23,260 nt of DNA from Hypsibius dujardini. Taxonomy: Eukaryota > Tardigrada > Eutardigrada > Parachela > Hypsibiidae. This document shows positions 1 through 8,580 of this stretch, piece by piece. Where the stretch lies: positions 1 to 23,260 of the forward strand of contig LRSR01000467.1 of the NCBI GenBank assembly GCA_001579985.1, read 5' to 3'. Within the stretch, counting starts at the first letter, position 1, and each line of letters opens with the position of its first letter. The notes beneath the pieces are model-generated. The model was not told where the DNA came from and ran no database searches. It was given only the letters and a program-made list of their open reading frames with translations. A program made the translations under genes and the position numbers.

Positions 1-54
1 GACAGCTGCCCAAACAATTGACATTAGAATTGAAGTTGTTCAAAATGTACTAAC

Positions 55-307
55 ATGGATTGAGGAGAAGAATCATTTTGACGTTGAGGTAGTCGCCGCG
101 GTTCATGTTGAGTTTGCGGACCGACTCGACGACCTCCTGAATAGCCGCACTGTTGCTGCTCAAGCCCAGGGCTGCCAGCTCAGTCATGCGTAGCTTTCCG
201 CTGTTGGGCAATTCGAAGTGATCGCTGATCTCGCTGGCTGACAGGTGGTAGATGATGTCGAACATCAGGAAAGAATTCCATCCGAACTGAAGAAGCTTCT
301 TCTGGTC
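55..307 (-). CDS. Receptor exon 6: LBD helices 3-8
   Basis: The acceptor is AGTATGAG/GACCAG, giving [10 protein letters not shown] directly after the SLD of exon 5. This matches the DQ..LL...W core of nuclear receptor LBDs and settles the start. It then reads [16 protein letters not shown], followed by helices ending [12 protein letters not shown]. The donor CCAT/gttagt follows 55, in phase 1. A very short intron with the next exon starting at base 5 is conceivable but unproven; the remainder lies beyond the window. Confidence 0.82.
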
Positions 308-2229
308 CTCATACTACGAAGAATGCGGCTGATTATACCGTACTCGCTCAAAAATCTGTTTGCCTGTCTTCTTGAACGTATACAAGTCTGTGTCTTTCTG
401 TATGTCTTGTCCGTCTGTGTGTCCTACTGCTCGACAGGCAATAAACTTACATCCAAGGAATCGAAAAAGGAAGAGTCTCGAGCCCACTCAACGAAGGAAT
501 AGACTTTTTTGTCCAAGACGTTGCAGATAACTTCCAACGGTGCAGCGCCGGGTTTCGCAGTTTCCTCGCGGAGCACAGTAATCAGGGACTCCTTCCATGG
601 GGACTCTGCCGGAACTGTACTCTTCATCTGCTGGACCAGCCGGGGAATTCGTGGCATGAGAGAGGTGAACTTCTGAAAACCAGAATCATCTGCAAGATAC
701 CAAAAGAGGGCACGGTTAACAGGGCCAGGCAGCGAAGATTTTCGTCCTCTTCGGCACTAAAAACAGCCGCGAACTCTTACAGCAGGGGGCACGTATTCGT
801 CTATCACAGAGGCACGATAGGCAGATCGACGTCCAGATAGACAGGCGAAAAGATAACGATGCAAATAGACACAAAAAGAGAGACAGAGAGACAGAGAGAC
901 GGTAAGACAGTCAGCCAGACAGACAGTCATACAGATACACTGGCAGTCAGTCAATCAGAGAGACAAGCACACAGACAAACGGGCAGGCAAACAGAGAAAC
1001 AAGTGGACACACAAATGTGTAAACAGATGAACAGATAAAAATTCAGACAGATAGTCCGACAGACAAACAAACAGGACAAGCGAAACAAGTAGCGAAAGTA
1101 TTATAACTCACCAATCTCATTAGCCCCATTAGAGGAAGACGCCGTGTCGGGTGCGGCTCCACGGGGAGCTTTCGTCGGAGCCTTTCGTGTGGCTCCTCTG
1201 GTATTGACCACTGCCTGCCGCACTCGTTTCGGTTTGGTCTCAGCCGGTTCCTGCTCCGCGTCACTTCCATCCGAACCGTCCACGCCCGAACGAGATCGCG
1301 AACCGGACGCTGACGGACATCCTCGAGCCCGGTCCTGTCGGACGGCTGAAAGAACAAAAAAAGAACACTGATTAACGCAAGATACATCCATAGCAATAGT
1401 CGCTCACTAAAATATTTAATCCGAAAACGGAAAAACTGCTAGCCAAGCAATAGATTCAAAGGAAAGATAACTGAGACAATCAAACAATATATAAAGAGAA
1501 AAAAATCAGCTTAAATTATGCAACTAAAGCAGTCAATCAAGCAACCGTGCGCGAGAGAATTAAGGAAATGTAAGGAGTCATGCAATGAAACGCAACCCAA
1601 AAGGAGCACCTCCAACATAGGCACCTTGGAGTTTGCGCACACCTTCAATTTTCATGCCGACCGCGACGCACTGCTGAAACCGGCAGAAGCAGCAGCGTTG
1701 TGTCCGAGCCTTCCCCAGACGCTCCACCGGACACTCCTGATTCGCACGACAGGTATACTCCTTGCCTTTCTGGATGGTCCTCCGAAAGAAAGCTTTGCAT
1801 CCCTCACTAAAAAAGACAAATGATAGAAGTTTTTCTACCATTGCATTTGTCAATCAGCCTACTTGTCTGTCCTGTCTGCCTGATTGCCGATCTGCCTGCA
1901 TGTCTATCTGCCATTCCATTTGTCTGTATCTGTCTGTCATCTGTCTACCTGTTTGACTGCCGTTTAATTTTCTGTCTGTCTGACTGCTTGTGTCTGTCCG
2001 TCTGACTGGCAACGTAACTACCTGCGTACCAAGTTCTAACACCGTAGTGGAAGCCAGACACTTCATCACCGCACACCCGACACGGCTCCTTGACTTTCCC
2101 GTTTCCGCGCGGCGACATGTCCACCGCGACGTCTTCCTTGTCGCTGGACGCGGGTGACTCCAGGCTGGCTTGATATTCCATGTCCTCCCGCTTCACCGCC
2201 TTCCGTGTGCGTTTTTCGGGTGCCATCAT
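55..2229 (-). CDS. Nuclear receptor, NR4/NR5-like, 3' end off window
   Basis: Ligand-regulated or orphan nuclear transcription factor; at least 369 residues are visible. The CDS is join 2229-2030, 1806-1625, 1345-1112, 689-451, 307-55 on the minus strand, and all junctions keep frame. Residues 1-49 form a short charged A/B region. The first zinc finger is C50, C53, C67, C70 with a CEGCKA P-box; the second is C86, C92, C105, C108. A basic, Ser- and Ala-rich hinge (about 128-205) leads into a ligand-binding domain with the family signature VEWAR and, at 286 onward, [10 protein letters not shown] then FDIIY. By family knowledge the DBD part HYGVRTCEGCK and CRFQ recalls NR4A, while [14 protein letters not shown] and the LLQ..W...L.FD.IY pattern recall NR5 (Ftz-F1/SF-1). 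Subfamily placement is therefore open. The C-terminal part of the LBD with helix 12 is not in the window. Predicted to be nuclear and to bind AGGTCA-type half sites (inference). Confidence 0.86.
451..689 (-). CDS. Receptor exon 5: start of ligand-binding domain
   Basis: The acceptor is TATCTTGCAG/ATGATT and the donor is TTGGAT/gtaagt. In phase with exon 4 it encodes residues 206-285, including [12 protein letters not shown] and the helix-3 signature [17 protein letters not shown]. An upstream AG at 759-760 was excluded because that frame reaches a stop within 14 codons. It leaves in phase 0. Confidence 0.85.
831..1090. repeat. Degenerate CAGA/TCTG microsatellite in receptor intron
   Basis: A degenerate 4-bp repeat dominated by CAGA on the plus strand, so TCTG in the receptor transcript. 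It fills most of the intron between exons 4 and 5. Confidence 0.85.
1112..1345 (-). CDS. Receptor exon 4: hinge
   Basis: The acceptor is GTTCTTTCAG/CCGTCC and the donor is GAGATTG/gtgagt. With the phase-1 base from exon 3 it reads AVRQDRARG, then a Ser/Arg/Gly/Asp-rich stretch and a basic Lys/Arg/Ala/Pro stretch ([18 protein letters not shown]) that could serve as a nuclear localisation signal. The sequence is low in complexity, as expected for a receptor hinge. The exon leaves in phase 1. Confidence 0.8.
1625..1806 (-). CDS. Receptor exon 3: P-box and second zinc finger
   Basis: The acceptor is CTTTTTTTAG/TGAGGG and the donor is CTCCAAG/gtgcct. The exon encodes residues 67-127: [14 protein letters not shown], the second finger with C86, C92, C105 and C108, then [13 protein letters not shown] second GT donor 15 bases downstream (GGAG/gtgctc, exon end 1610) is also in phase 1 and would add GAYVG, so two isoforms of the DBD carboxy-terminal extension are possible. 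Confidence 0.85.
1858..2008. repeat. Degenerate TCTG/CAGA microsatellite in receptor intron
   Basis: TCTG and CTGC runs on the plus strand, hence CAGA in the receptor transcript. It lies in the 223-base intron between exons 2 and 3, with polarity opposite to the repeat at 831-1090. Confidence 0.8.
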
Positions 2230-2272
2230 CCAAAGCGCTTCTAGTCGATGACTAGTCGAACTTCAATGCAAC
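2030..2272 (-). CDS. Receptor exon 2: 5'UTR end, A/B region, first zinc finger
   Basis: The acceptor is TTTGCAG before 2272 and the donor is ACTTG/gtacgc after 2030. Translation starts at 2229 with two adjacent ATG codons; the 43 bases before them hold no other ATG. The exon encodes residues 1-66 plus two bases of Cys67. The next exon begins TGAGGG, so TG+T restores the Cys of CEGCK exactly, which fixes the donor and excludes the nearby gtagtt alternative. Confidence 0.85.
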
Positions 2273-3896
2273 CTGCAAACAAAATTAACATATTTAACAT
2301 ATTAATGTAACATTTGTATCATATAAATCTCACGTCACAATAAAAATCCGCAAAAAAAGCAGAAAAAATATATTACAAAGAGTAACAATAAGTGGGAAAT
2401 TTGGAAGCAAAAAAATCGCTTTCATTTAGTAGAACGGTGATGTGACATCAACCAATCAATCAATGATGAGCAGCAGAAGAGAGCAGAAAATGATAATCAG
2501 TACTGACAAATCAGCCAATCAAGCGCAGGCAGCCCATCACAATTCGAGCCGAGTTGGTAGTTCAAAATACCTGCCGATACAAAAAGCAGTGCGACACGCC
2601 CAATTCAATTAAAACCTTCCAGGCAATTGCGAAGTGAAATAGGTAATGCGAAAAATGCCCAAAGGCGTAGCACATGATTGAATTGAATTCGGATCGATTT
2701 GCATGCGAACCCAAGTAATTGATTGATTGATTGATATAAGCATCAGTGTTCAATTCACTTCATCTTCCTCCAGTTATTGTTCCCTTAATCAACCCTAAAT
2801 AAATCTTAAGATTGATCAATAATATCAGATTAGCCGGGAATTAATTTAATTTAAAAAAAAACAGAAAGATAACTAAGCGAAATTATTGTATCCGACCGGA
2901 ATTAAAGCCATTTCTAAGACGGAGAGCAAACACCAAGCTAAAATCGGAGTTTGAAGTTCGAGCCATCTGTACTCCCGCACGATCGATTACTGTATACAAA
3001 CGGATCGGAAAAATCATTCAATCAATCAAGCGATCGGGATCGCCACCGAATGACCAACCCAATAATCAGATTCCAGCAGTATGATTCCTCTGGCATGACT
3101 CTAACCTTCCTCCAACCAGAAATAAGCGGTAAGATTTAATTAAAATCAGAAGAATAATAAAGACATGTCTACTGCATCCAGTTTATGCTGACAGACTCAC
3201 GAATATGACGGAAAGGAAAAAGAAAACAACAACATTACCAAAAGTTCTGCGTCATCGGGCAAAAGCCCCATCAATCAATCAATCCATAAGACGTTTGAGC
3301 AACTCATTTTTATTGAACTCCAAAAACCGCATTATCGCACAACTTGCCTTAAAATGCTTGCCTTACCGAGTCAAGCGATTTAACTCGGCTGTTGCGCAAA
3401 ATAATTCAGGAAACCAGTTAAATTGCCTGAGTCGTAAGCCAAGCATTCGGTCCGTATTTATAGGTGTAGAACCTACGACATAAACTTCCTGATACCCTAC
3501 GACGGTCCAAGTTTGGATCACTCGAACTCAATAACTTGAAAACAATCCTCTAACCTTCTCTCACCGCAGGAAAAAAGCATTATCGAAACAATAAATCCAT
3601 AAAATCTAAATTACACTACCCTGAAAGTAAAAAATATAAATCCAACTATGAGAAACGAACCCAAAACATTTGACCCCTACCAATCAACCAATCAAGCGAC
3701 AAAGTTACTGCTTATCAAATACAATAACAACCGATTTTGTTTGTTTCAACATTTGCCTGTTTTTTAAGCCCCAACAAGATGGCAAAAAATATTGTTGCGT
3801 TACAAATGTCAGTCCATAAGCGGAAGTAAAGCACAACCGGGACAATGTTATCAGCACATGCGGGGAGAGATAGGGGAAGGAGAGAGAGAGACTTAC
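2273..3896 (-). other. First intron of the receptor gene
   Basis: AT-rich sequence with many ATCAATCAATCA stretches (for example 2451-2464, 2719-2736, 3269-3285) and a small foldback at 3353-3447. I see no coding exon on either strand. Confidence 0.45.
3353..3447. repeat. Small foldback element, copy 1
   Basis: Starts AATGCTTGCCTTACCGAGTC and ends with a diverged reverse complement finishing GTAAGCCAAGCATT, with about 36-base imperfect arms. The termini match those of the element at 4228-4324, so the two belong to one family of palindromic miniature elements. No clear target-site duplication was found. Confidence 0.6.
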
Positions 3897-4100
3897 CTGG
3901 GGCTTGATACGCAGTAATACGGACCGAGTTGTGTACTTCCTCTCGGGGAAGACCTTTCCCTTAACAGGGAAGGTCACAAGAAGTTTGCCCGTGGGAAAGG
4001 ACACCAAAAAAGTATTTCAAGGTTTGACCCGGACGCGAAATTTCCTACGCATATGAGGGGTAAGGCTGTCTGTGGTGCAATGTGAAAACAATATGGCCGC
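3897..4100 (-). other. Probable 5' non-coding exon and promoter of the receptor gene
   Basis: On the minus strand CCCCAG/gtaagt (exon end 3897) is a strong donor with no coding exon around it, and TTTGCAG/GTTGCA at 2273 is a matching acceptor just upstream of the receptor start. A 5'UTR exon spliced over 1.62 kb explains both. Reading the exon as coding fails: the frame that enters the donor meets TAG in exon 2. The upstream boundary is approximate. The region to about 4200 is GC-richer, with an ATGGCCGCG motif near 4092 and a CGATCGTCGATCG repeat near 4128. An upstream ATG at 4052 opens an 11-codon uORF. Confidence 0.45.
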
Positions 4101-4227
4101 GATGCGGTAAGACTGCTTTAGCTTTCACGATCGTCGATCGTCTGTGTGTGTGTCTCCGTTTCTGCGAGCGTGACCTCACTCCGCGCGGCAGAGACACACA
4201 CCATGCACATTTATGCACACACAGCCG

Positions 4228-4324
4228 GAATGCTTAGCTGACCGAGTCAAGTTATTTGACTCGTTCAACTTATCGCTTCATGATGGGACGAGTAAAATAA
4301 CGTGAATCGGTTAGTCAAGCATTC
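4228..4324. repeat. Small foldback element, copy 2
   Basis: The arms begin GAATGCTTAGCTGACCGAGT and end GGTTAGTCAAGCATTC, pairing over about 40 bases with a short centre near TTCATGATGG. It lies just upstream of the presumed receptor promoter. Confidence 0.65.
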
Positions 4325-4943
4325 TAGTCACAAATGTACTGGTATTTTGCCCAGACGATTTCCGAGTCTGACGCAGGTCACGAGCGCTGCATGTATTGGC
4401 CCCTCTCATGGCACGCCGTTTGTCACAATTGAAAAACCATTACTGTATACATGCATTACTCTGTATTGTAGGCATTCCAGTGTTTTACCGCCGCAGTGGG
4501 CTGGAATTATCAAGACTATATCTGCAAACAATTTTCAAAGCATGTGTCTATATATATTGTACTAGAAAAATTACTAGTAACATGAGAGCTTTATGATCGG
4601 AATTTGCCCGAGATAACTGAGAACTGATCATTTTCATTTCGAGAGTATTGCAAATGCATAGCAATTGAACCACCCTCTCTTGTAATTACCTGCATAGCAA
4701 ATCTCTTTAATTTTAAATTCCTTTTACTTAAAAATTAACGCCAAATTTTAGGCAAATTTGAATTAGCTACCTGGTGATAAATTAATTATTTGTAACTATT
4801 ACAAATTCCCTTTATACTTTAACTTTATTGATGAATAAGTTTTCAGCGCCTTAGGAATTAGAATGCCAGTAATATATCATACGTAGCGTAACTACTATCG
4901 CGACATATCGCACTGTATATGCACGCACCACAAAGCTTAAGTG

Positions 4944-5075
4944 CTGTAAAGTTCCGACCACATGGTGCTGATTTTTAGACCCACCCGTATATTATGACTG
5001 CACACACTGTGCTTCACTGCAGTCATAATATACGGTGCATTTAAAAATCAGCACCATGTGGTCGGAACTTTACAG
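4944..5075. repeat. Long hairpin, about 57-bp arms
   Basis: Arm 4944-5001 starts CTGTAAAGTTCCGACCACAT; arm 5019-5075 is its near-perfect reverse complement, ending TGTGGTCGGAACTTTACAG. The loop is 17 bases. High arm identity suggests a recent insertion or ongoing homogenisation. It is consistent with a MITE, but no transposase and no clear TA duplication on both sides were seen. Confidence 0.8.
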
Positions 5076-5872
5076 TAATGTAAGGCCTTGTTTATTAGGA
5101 AGTTCAGTTTCGGTTTTGTTTATCATCGTGGTTTGCGCTGCAATTTCAAATTTTATTTTAGTTCATATTACATATATATACCTATATATATTACATATGT
5201 ACGTAAATTTAATATAATAAATATGTATTATGTATATATAATATAAATAGATTAGAATACTTTTTTACTCAACAACGTAGTAATTTAATTGGTAATATTT
5301 TACGCACTAGAAAATATTTTAGCACAGGTTTATAAAAAAACAAAACATTCCATGTGTATATATCAATATATAAATATGCAGCATATAAATATTTATTATT
5401 TATTTATTTCATTGCAATGTGGCAATTTAGCACGAGGTGGTAAGCAGATGCAAGTGCCCCTGATTTGCAACCCACGGTCAACCAAAAAGCGATCCGTTTA
5501 CAGTTAAATCGCAAATACACCCACACCACACTCGCATTTTTCACCGGCCGGCCAGCGCCACTGCTGCTCTGTGTGTGCCCTCTCACTCGAGGTCGTCTCC
5601 GTTTCGCGCTTGACGGGCAGCGCAGCACAGCACACACAGCACCGCAATCACACCAACTTATATCCACAGTAGACAGACACACACAGAGGGCACCTCCGCA
5701 TAACACACCACAACTCCATCCTACCCCAGCGAGCAAGCCTCATAACTCTACGCCTACCCGATCGGCATGGCTGCGAGGTCATCCCTCGACTTACCCATCC
5801 GCCGGTCCGTTTTTGCACCACTGCCCTTTAAGTGCTGGTCGTGTATGCGTATGTAGAAAAGCCAGCACAGAC

Positions 5873-5989
5873 CACGTGATGACCTCTTAAATGTAGAGCC
5901 CTTGTCTTTTCTCTCGATCGAGACGAAAACGACGACGACGACATGAATGCGATAAAAACACATTATGTCTGTGTCAGTCCTTGACGTCA
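5873..5989. promoter_or_regulatory. E-box and CRE palindromes in GC-richer segment
   Basis: CACGTG lies at 5873-5878 and a full TGACGTCA at 5982-5989, between the divergent genes. Both are consensus sites for known transcription factor classes (bHLH and CREB/bZIP). They may be enhancer or promoter elements, but a chance match is possible. Confidence 0.25.
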
Positions 5990-6718
5990 CGGTGAGAGAG
6001 CTTATTGTACAATGGCATGAACCCGTAAGGTGTGGGTGCAAGAGACAGGAGAAGGATGTGAAAATATTAAAGGTATTCGCACGTTCGGTCACGGCACACA
6101 GGCTTTACATTATTTCATGCGTGTATGTGTGTGTGGGAATGTGATGATAGCGGACTTTAAAAGGTTATCGAGGAACAATTCCTGCGATGGTGTGCTCCAT
6201 TTGTTCCATATATGAGAATCCATCTTATGTGTAGATAAGTGCAGGGGTTGACGGATGGCTGACGCCCAACAAGAAGTTCCGTTTAAAAGTGTTTGTAACC
6301 TTTCGGCGACCCTGGGAGACCCCATTCGAAGGGGTATCCACATAACTTTCCTTTCCTCATAATGTTCGGATATAGTTTCCACAAAACGGCTTCATTCTAT
6401 TCGGCAAACCTGTTAACGATAGTTTTCGTATGGTGAAGACAACTGTTGTTCCAATAAGGAAAACTTTTGGGGTCCCGACTCTGCAAGAAAAGTTCCATTG
6501 ATAGTTTTACCTATACTTCAATCTTTTCAAAGCGGGAGGTGGAGGAAATCGGTATTACGAAAAATCGGCACTAGCAGTTTTACCGCCAGATGGCGCACGA
6601 ATACCTCGAATATTTGGTGTTGGTATCTGGTATGGGCCACGTAACTTCCCTATTTATTGTACCTGGAATGGCTCAACTAGGACCGAAAAATTGCGAACTT
6701 ATTAGTTATCTTCCGAGC

Positions 6719-7294
6719 TGGCTTAAAAGTGTGACTGGAACTCTGGCTGAATTAAAACAATTTTCTTCAGACTTAAGCTGACCAATCATTCGCTTTCAGA
6801 CAAAAAAGTTGCTCTGAGCGGAGAGCGGAAGCCAAGTCAATTACAATGAAGTAGACTGATGATGCACTGTTCGTTACAATCCATTGATTGATTGTGTTAG
6901 GCCTCCGTTCCTACTAGGACGGAAGAACCTGAACATGCAAGCTATTAGACTGAATAATGGGAGAAGAATTGAGGGAAAACTTTACTGTAAGGAGGAGAAA
7001 GGAAGGAACTCCCCTAGATTACCGTAGAACACACTCTTATATAGTCAGGGATAAAGAATAGTTCCTGATGAAACGCACTAATTCCTGCCGACATGGCGGA
7101 ATTATGTACGTAATAATAGCTGAGTAAGTACATTATAGAATGTGAGGGTAGATATGAATGAAATAACTAGGTAGATAGACCGTACTATTAATAAGTATTG
7201 GGTACCTGTTGGGTTCCACCCAACAATTGTGGACTGTGTACTTCACAATACCTCACAAATAGCTTGATTGCTTGATTGTTTATTCTGCTCCAGA
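6719..7294 (+). repeat. Dispersed repeat copy A, interrupted
   Basis: 6719-6896 and 7227-7294 together match 17623-17864 at high identity in the same orientation. Landmark strings such as AATTACAATGAAGTAGACTG and CAATACCTCACAAAT occur in both. Copy A is split by about 330 bases absent from copy B. Confidence 0.8.
6897..7226. mobile_element. Candidate insertion inside repeat copy A
   Basis: The 330-base segment present only in copy A is flanked on both sides by ATTGTG (6891-6896 and 7226-7231), which fits a short target-site duplication. Its left end holds a hairpin (CCGTTCC/ctacta/GGACGG) and its right end a perfect one (TGTTGGG/ttcca/CCCAACA). It has no coding capacity. The class is unknown. 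Confidence 0.5.
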
Positions 7295-7983
7295 CAGTGC
7301 GCTAACTTTATAACCGACGTTCCTGTTAGAAACAATGAATCAAGCTGTTGCGTTCAATCAAGCTTAATCGGAATCATTTGGCGTTTATCGTGATCCAATT
7401 AAAAACAATCACGACTCCATTGGAGTCAGTCGAATTCAATCGGAGTCGATCGCGGCTCAATCAGAGCACCTCACAAGCTACAACGGGCGTGCACGGTGCG
7501 TGTATGCTTGGCATTCTGTTTCGTACTCGGAGGGAGGATATATTTATGTGTTGAATTGGGAGGCGGCTCCACGTAGTTCGTTTGCACGGTGTTGTCGGTC
7601 GCCTTAGTTGTCGGGAACGAATCATTGCGTCGTTACTGCATCTTGTTCCCGTTTGTTTCTTTTTCCGGTTGCCTTTCGAAAACGACTTTGTTCTGTCGTC
7701 GTTTCTCTCGTTCTATTTCCTCTTGTTCCTTTTCTGGTTTCCAATAGGAATAAAATCTCATTGTTTCGAAACTCAGTAATGAACTGTACGAATGTCTCCA
7801 TATTGCAGAAGACGGGCGAAATCCTTTCTACCGCTATTTTCGTTGAGTAATCTTGAAGATTGCATGGAGGAAAGCCGAACCGTAATGGATATTTTAGTTC
7901 GAAATGAATAACGTTGGAGCAATCGTATGTCAGCAATTTTATTTTGCCTGCTGGTATTTAGCCATTGCACTAGAAGTCTCACT

Positions 7984-8013
7984 AAGCCTTGACAAGCCTT
8001 GACAAGCCTTGAG
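7984..8013. repeat. 10-bp tandem repeat, three copies
   Basis: AAGCCTTGAC occurs three times head to tail, the last copy ending in G. Confidence 0.75.
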
Positions 8014-8202
8014 GACTGATGACTGCGATAAGCCGGCGCATTGGTACGGCATATGTCCTTCTTGAAATTCAAATGGTGATTTGGTTGCCAAGAAAGAACG
8101 TCTAAATAGGGGTGAAATGTGTTTTACATATGCATACTGTTTTCCAACCAGCTGAAGGATTCTTCCGAACAGCCCTAATCGGATTCTAATTTATTTCCCA
8201 GT

Positions 8203-8286
8203 ACTCTATATGGATTTGTACTATCCCAGTCTTCCCCTTCTTTACACACTGCAATAATTAATACGCGCCAAGCAGACAGCACAATC
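8203..8286 (+). promoter_or_regulatory. Possible core promoter and 5'UTR of the modular gene
   Basis: CTATATGG at 8203-8210 could act as a weak TATA element, followed by a pyrimidine-rich stretch and 5'UTR sequence up to the ATG at 8287 (A at -3). The transcription start is not determined. Confidence 0.3.
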
Positions 8287-8580
8287 ATGCCGGCCCTTCG
8301 ACCCTACTGTCACCCGCCCTACAAACACCAGGCCTCCAACTACGAGTTCCGGATGCGGAAACTCCGTCAGACTCTTCAGTCGCGCGCCCTGAATATATCC
8401 GCGGCATTGAAAAAATTGGACGACAACGACCGTGCGGTGGTGGAAATGGCCATCAACTTGAAACGCTACGAAAATGAGGGCAAATTCAAGTGGATCGACA
8501 ACGCCATCAACGACCTCCAGAAGACTTCCGCCAAGCTTGAGCCGGGCATCACTCGTGATCGTGTCGAAGAGCTAGTCAAG
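8287..8580 (+). CDS. Modular gene exon 1: helical N-terminus
   Basis: The ATG has A at -3. The exon encodes 98 residues starting MPALRPYCHPPYKHQ, then amphipathic helices (FRMRKLRQTLQSR, AINDLQKTSAKLE, RDRVEELVK). The donor is GTCAAG/gtgtgt in phase 0. Read-through would stop after five extra codons (VCQWI), so an unspliced or intron-polyadenylated short form of 103 residues is possible. Joined to exon 2 the helix continues as VEELVK-ARNALMEASNAM. Confidence 0.72.

Larger units (their letters stand above)
4325..8200. other. Intergenic region between divergent genes
   Basis: Apart from the listed repeats I find no supported gene. 5100-5400 is very AT-rich. 5450-6090 is GC-richer and open for 141 codons on the plus strand (5465-5890), but its His/Pro/Thr/Ser-rich translation overlaps simple CA-rich sequence and lacks family motifs. 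7330-7470 holds degenerate CAATCGGAGTC-like repeats. Confidence 0.5.

Noticed and set aside
1578-1625. Read-through after receptor exon 3 as the protein C-terminus
   Set aside because: It would stop right after the DBD, while clear hinge and LBD exons follow in the correct phase. It may exist only as an unspliced form.
2940-2975. GTTCGAGCC as a tRNA B box
   Set aside because: There is no A box, acceptor pairing or anticodon arm around it. No tRNA or rRNA was found in the window.
3897-4007. Open frame before the 3897 donor as an N-terminal coding extension of the receptor
   Set aside because: It has no ATG (it opens at TTG after a stop), and when spliced in phase to 2272 it reaches TAG after six codons.
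5465-5890. 141-codon plus-strand open frame
   Set aside because: The translation is His/Thr/Pro-rich from CA-rich DNA, with no domain, and the opposite strand is also open. It was kept only as a GC-richer intergenic segment.
6590-6781. 63-codon open frame before and into repeat copy A
   Set aside because: It runs into a dispersed repeat and its frame is broken in copy B. There are no family motifs.
6850-6890. CTGATGA string as a hammerhead ribozyme core
   Set aside because: There is no GAAA after a helix at the required distance, here, in copy B or at 8015.
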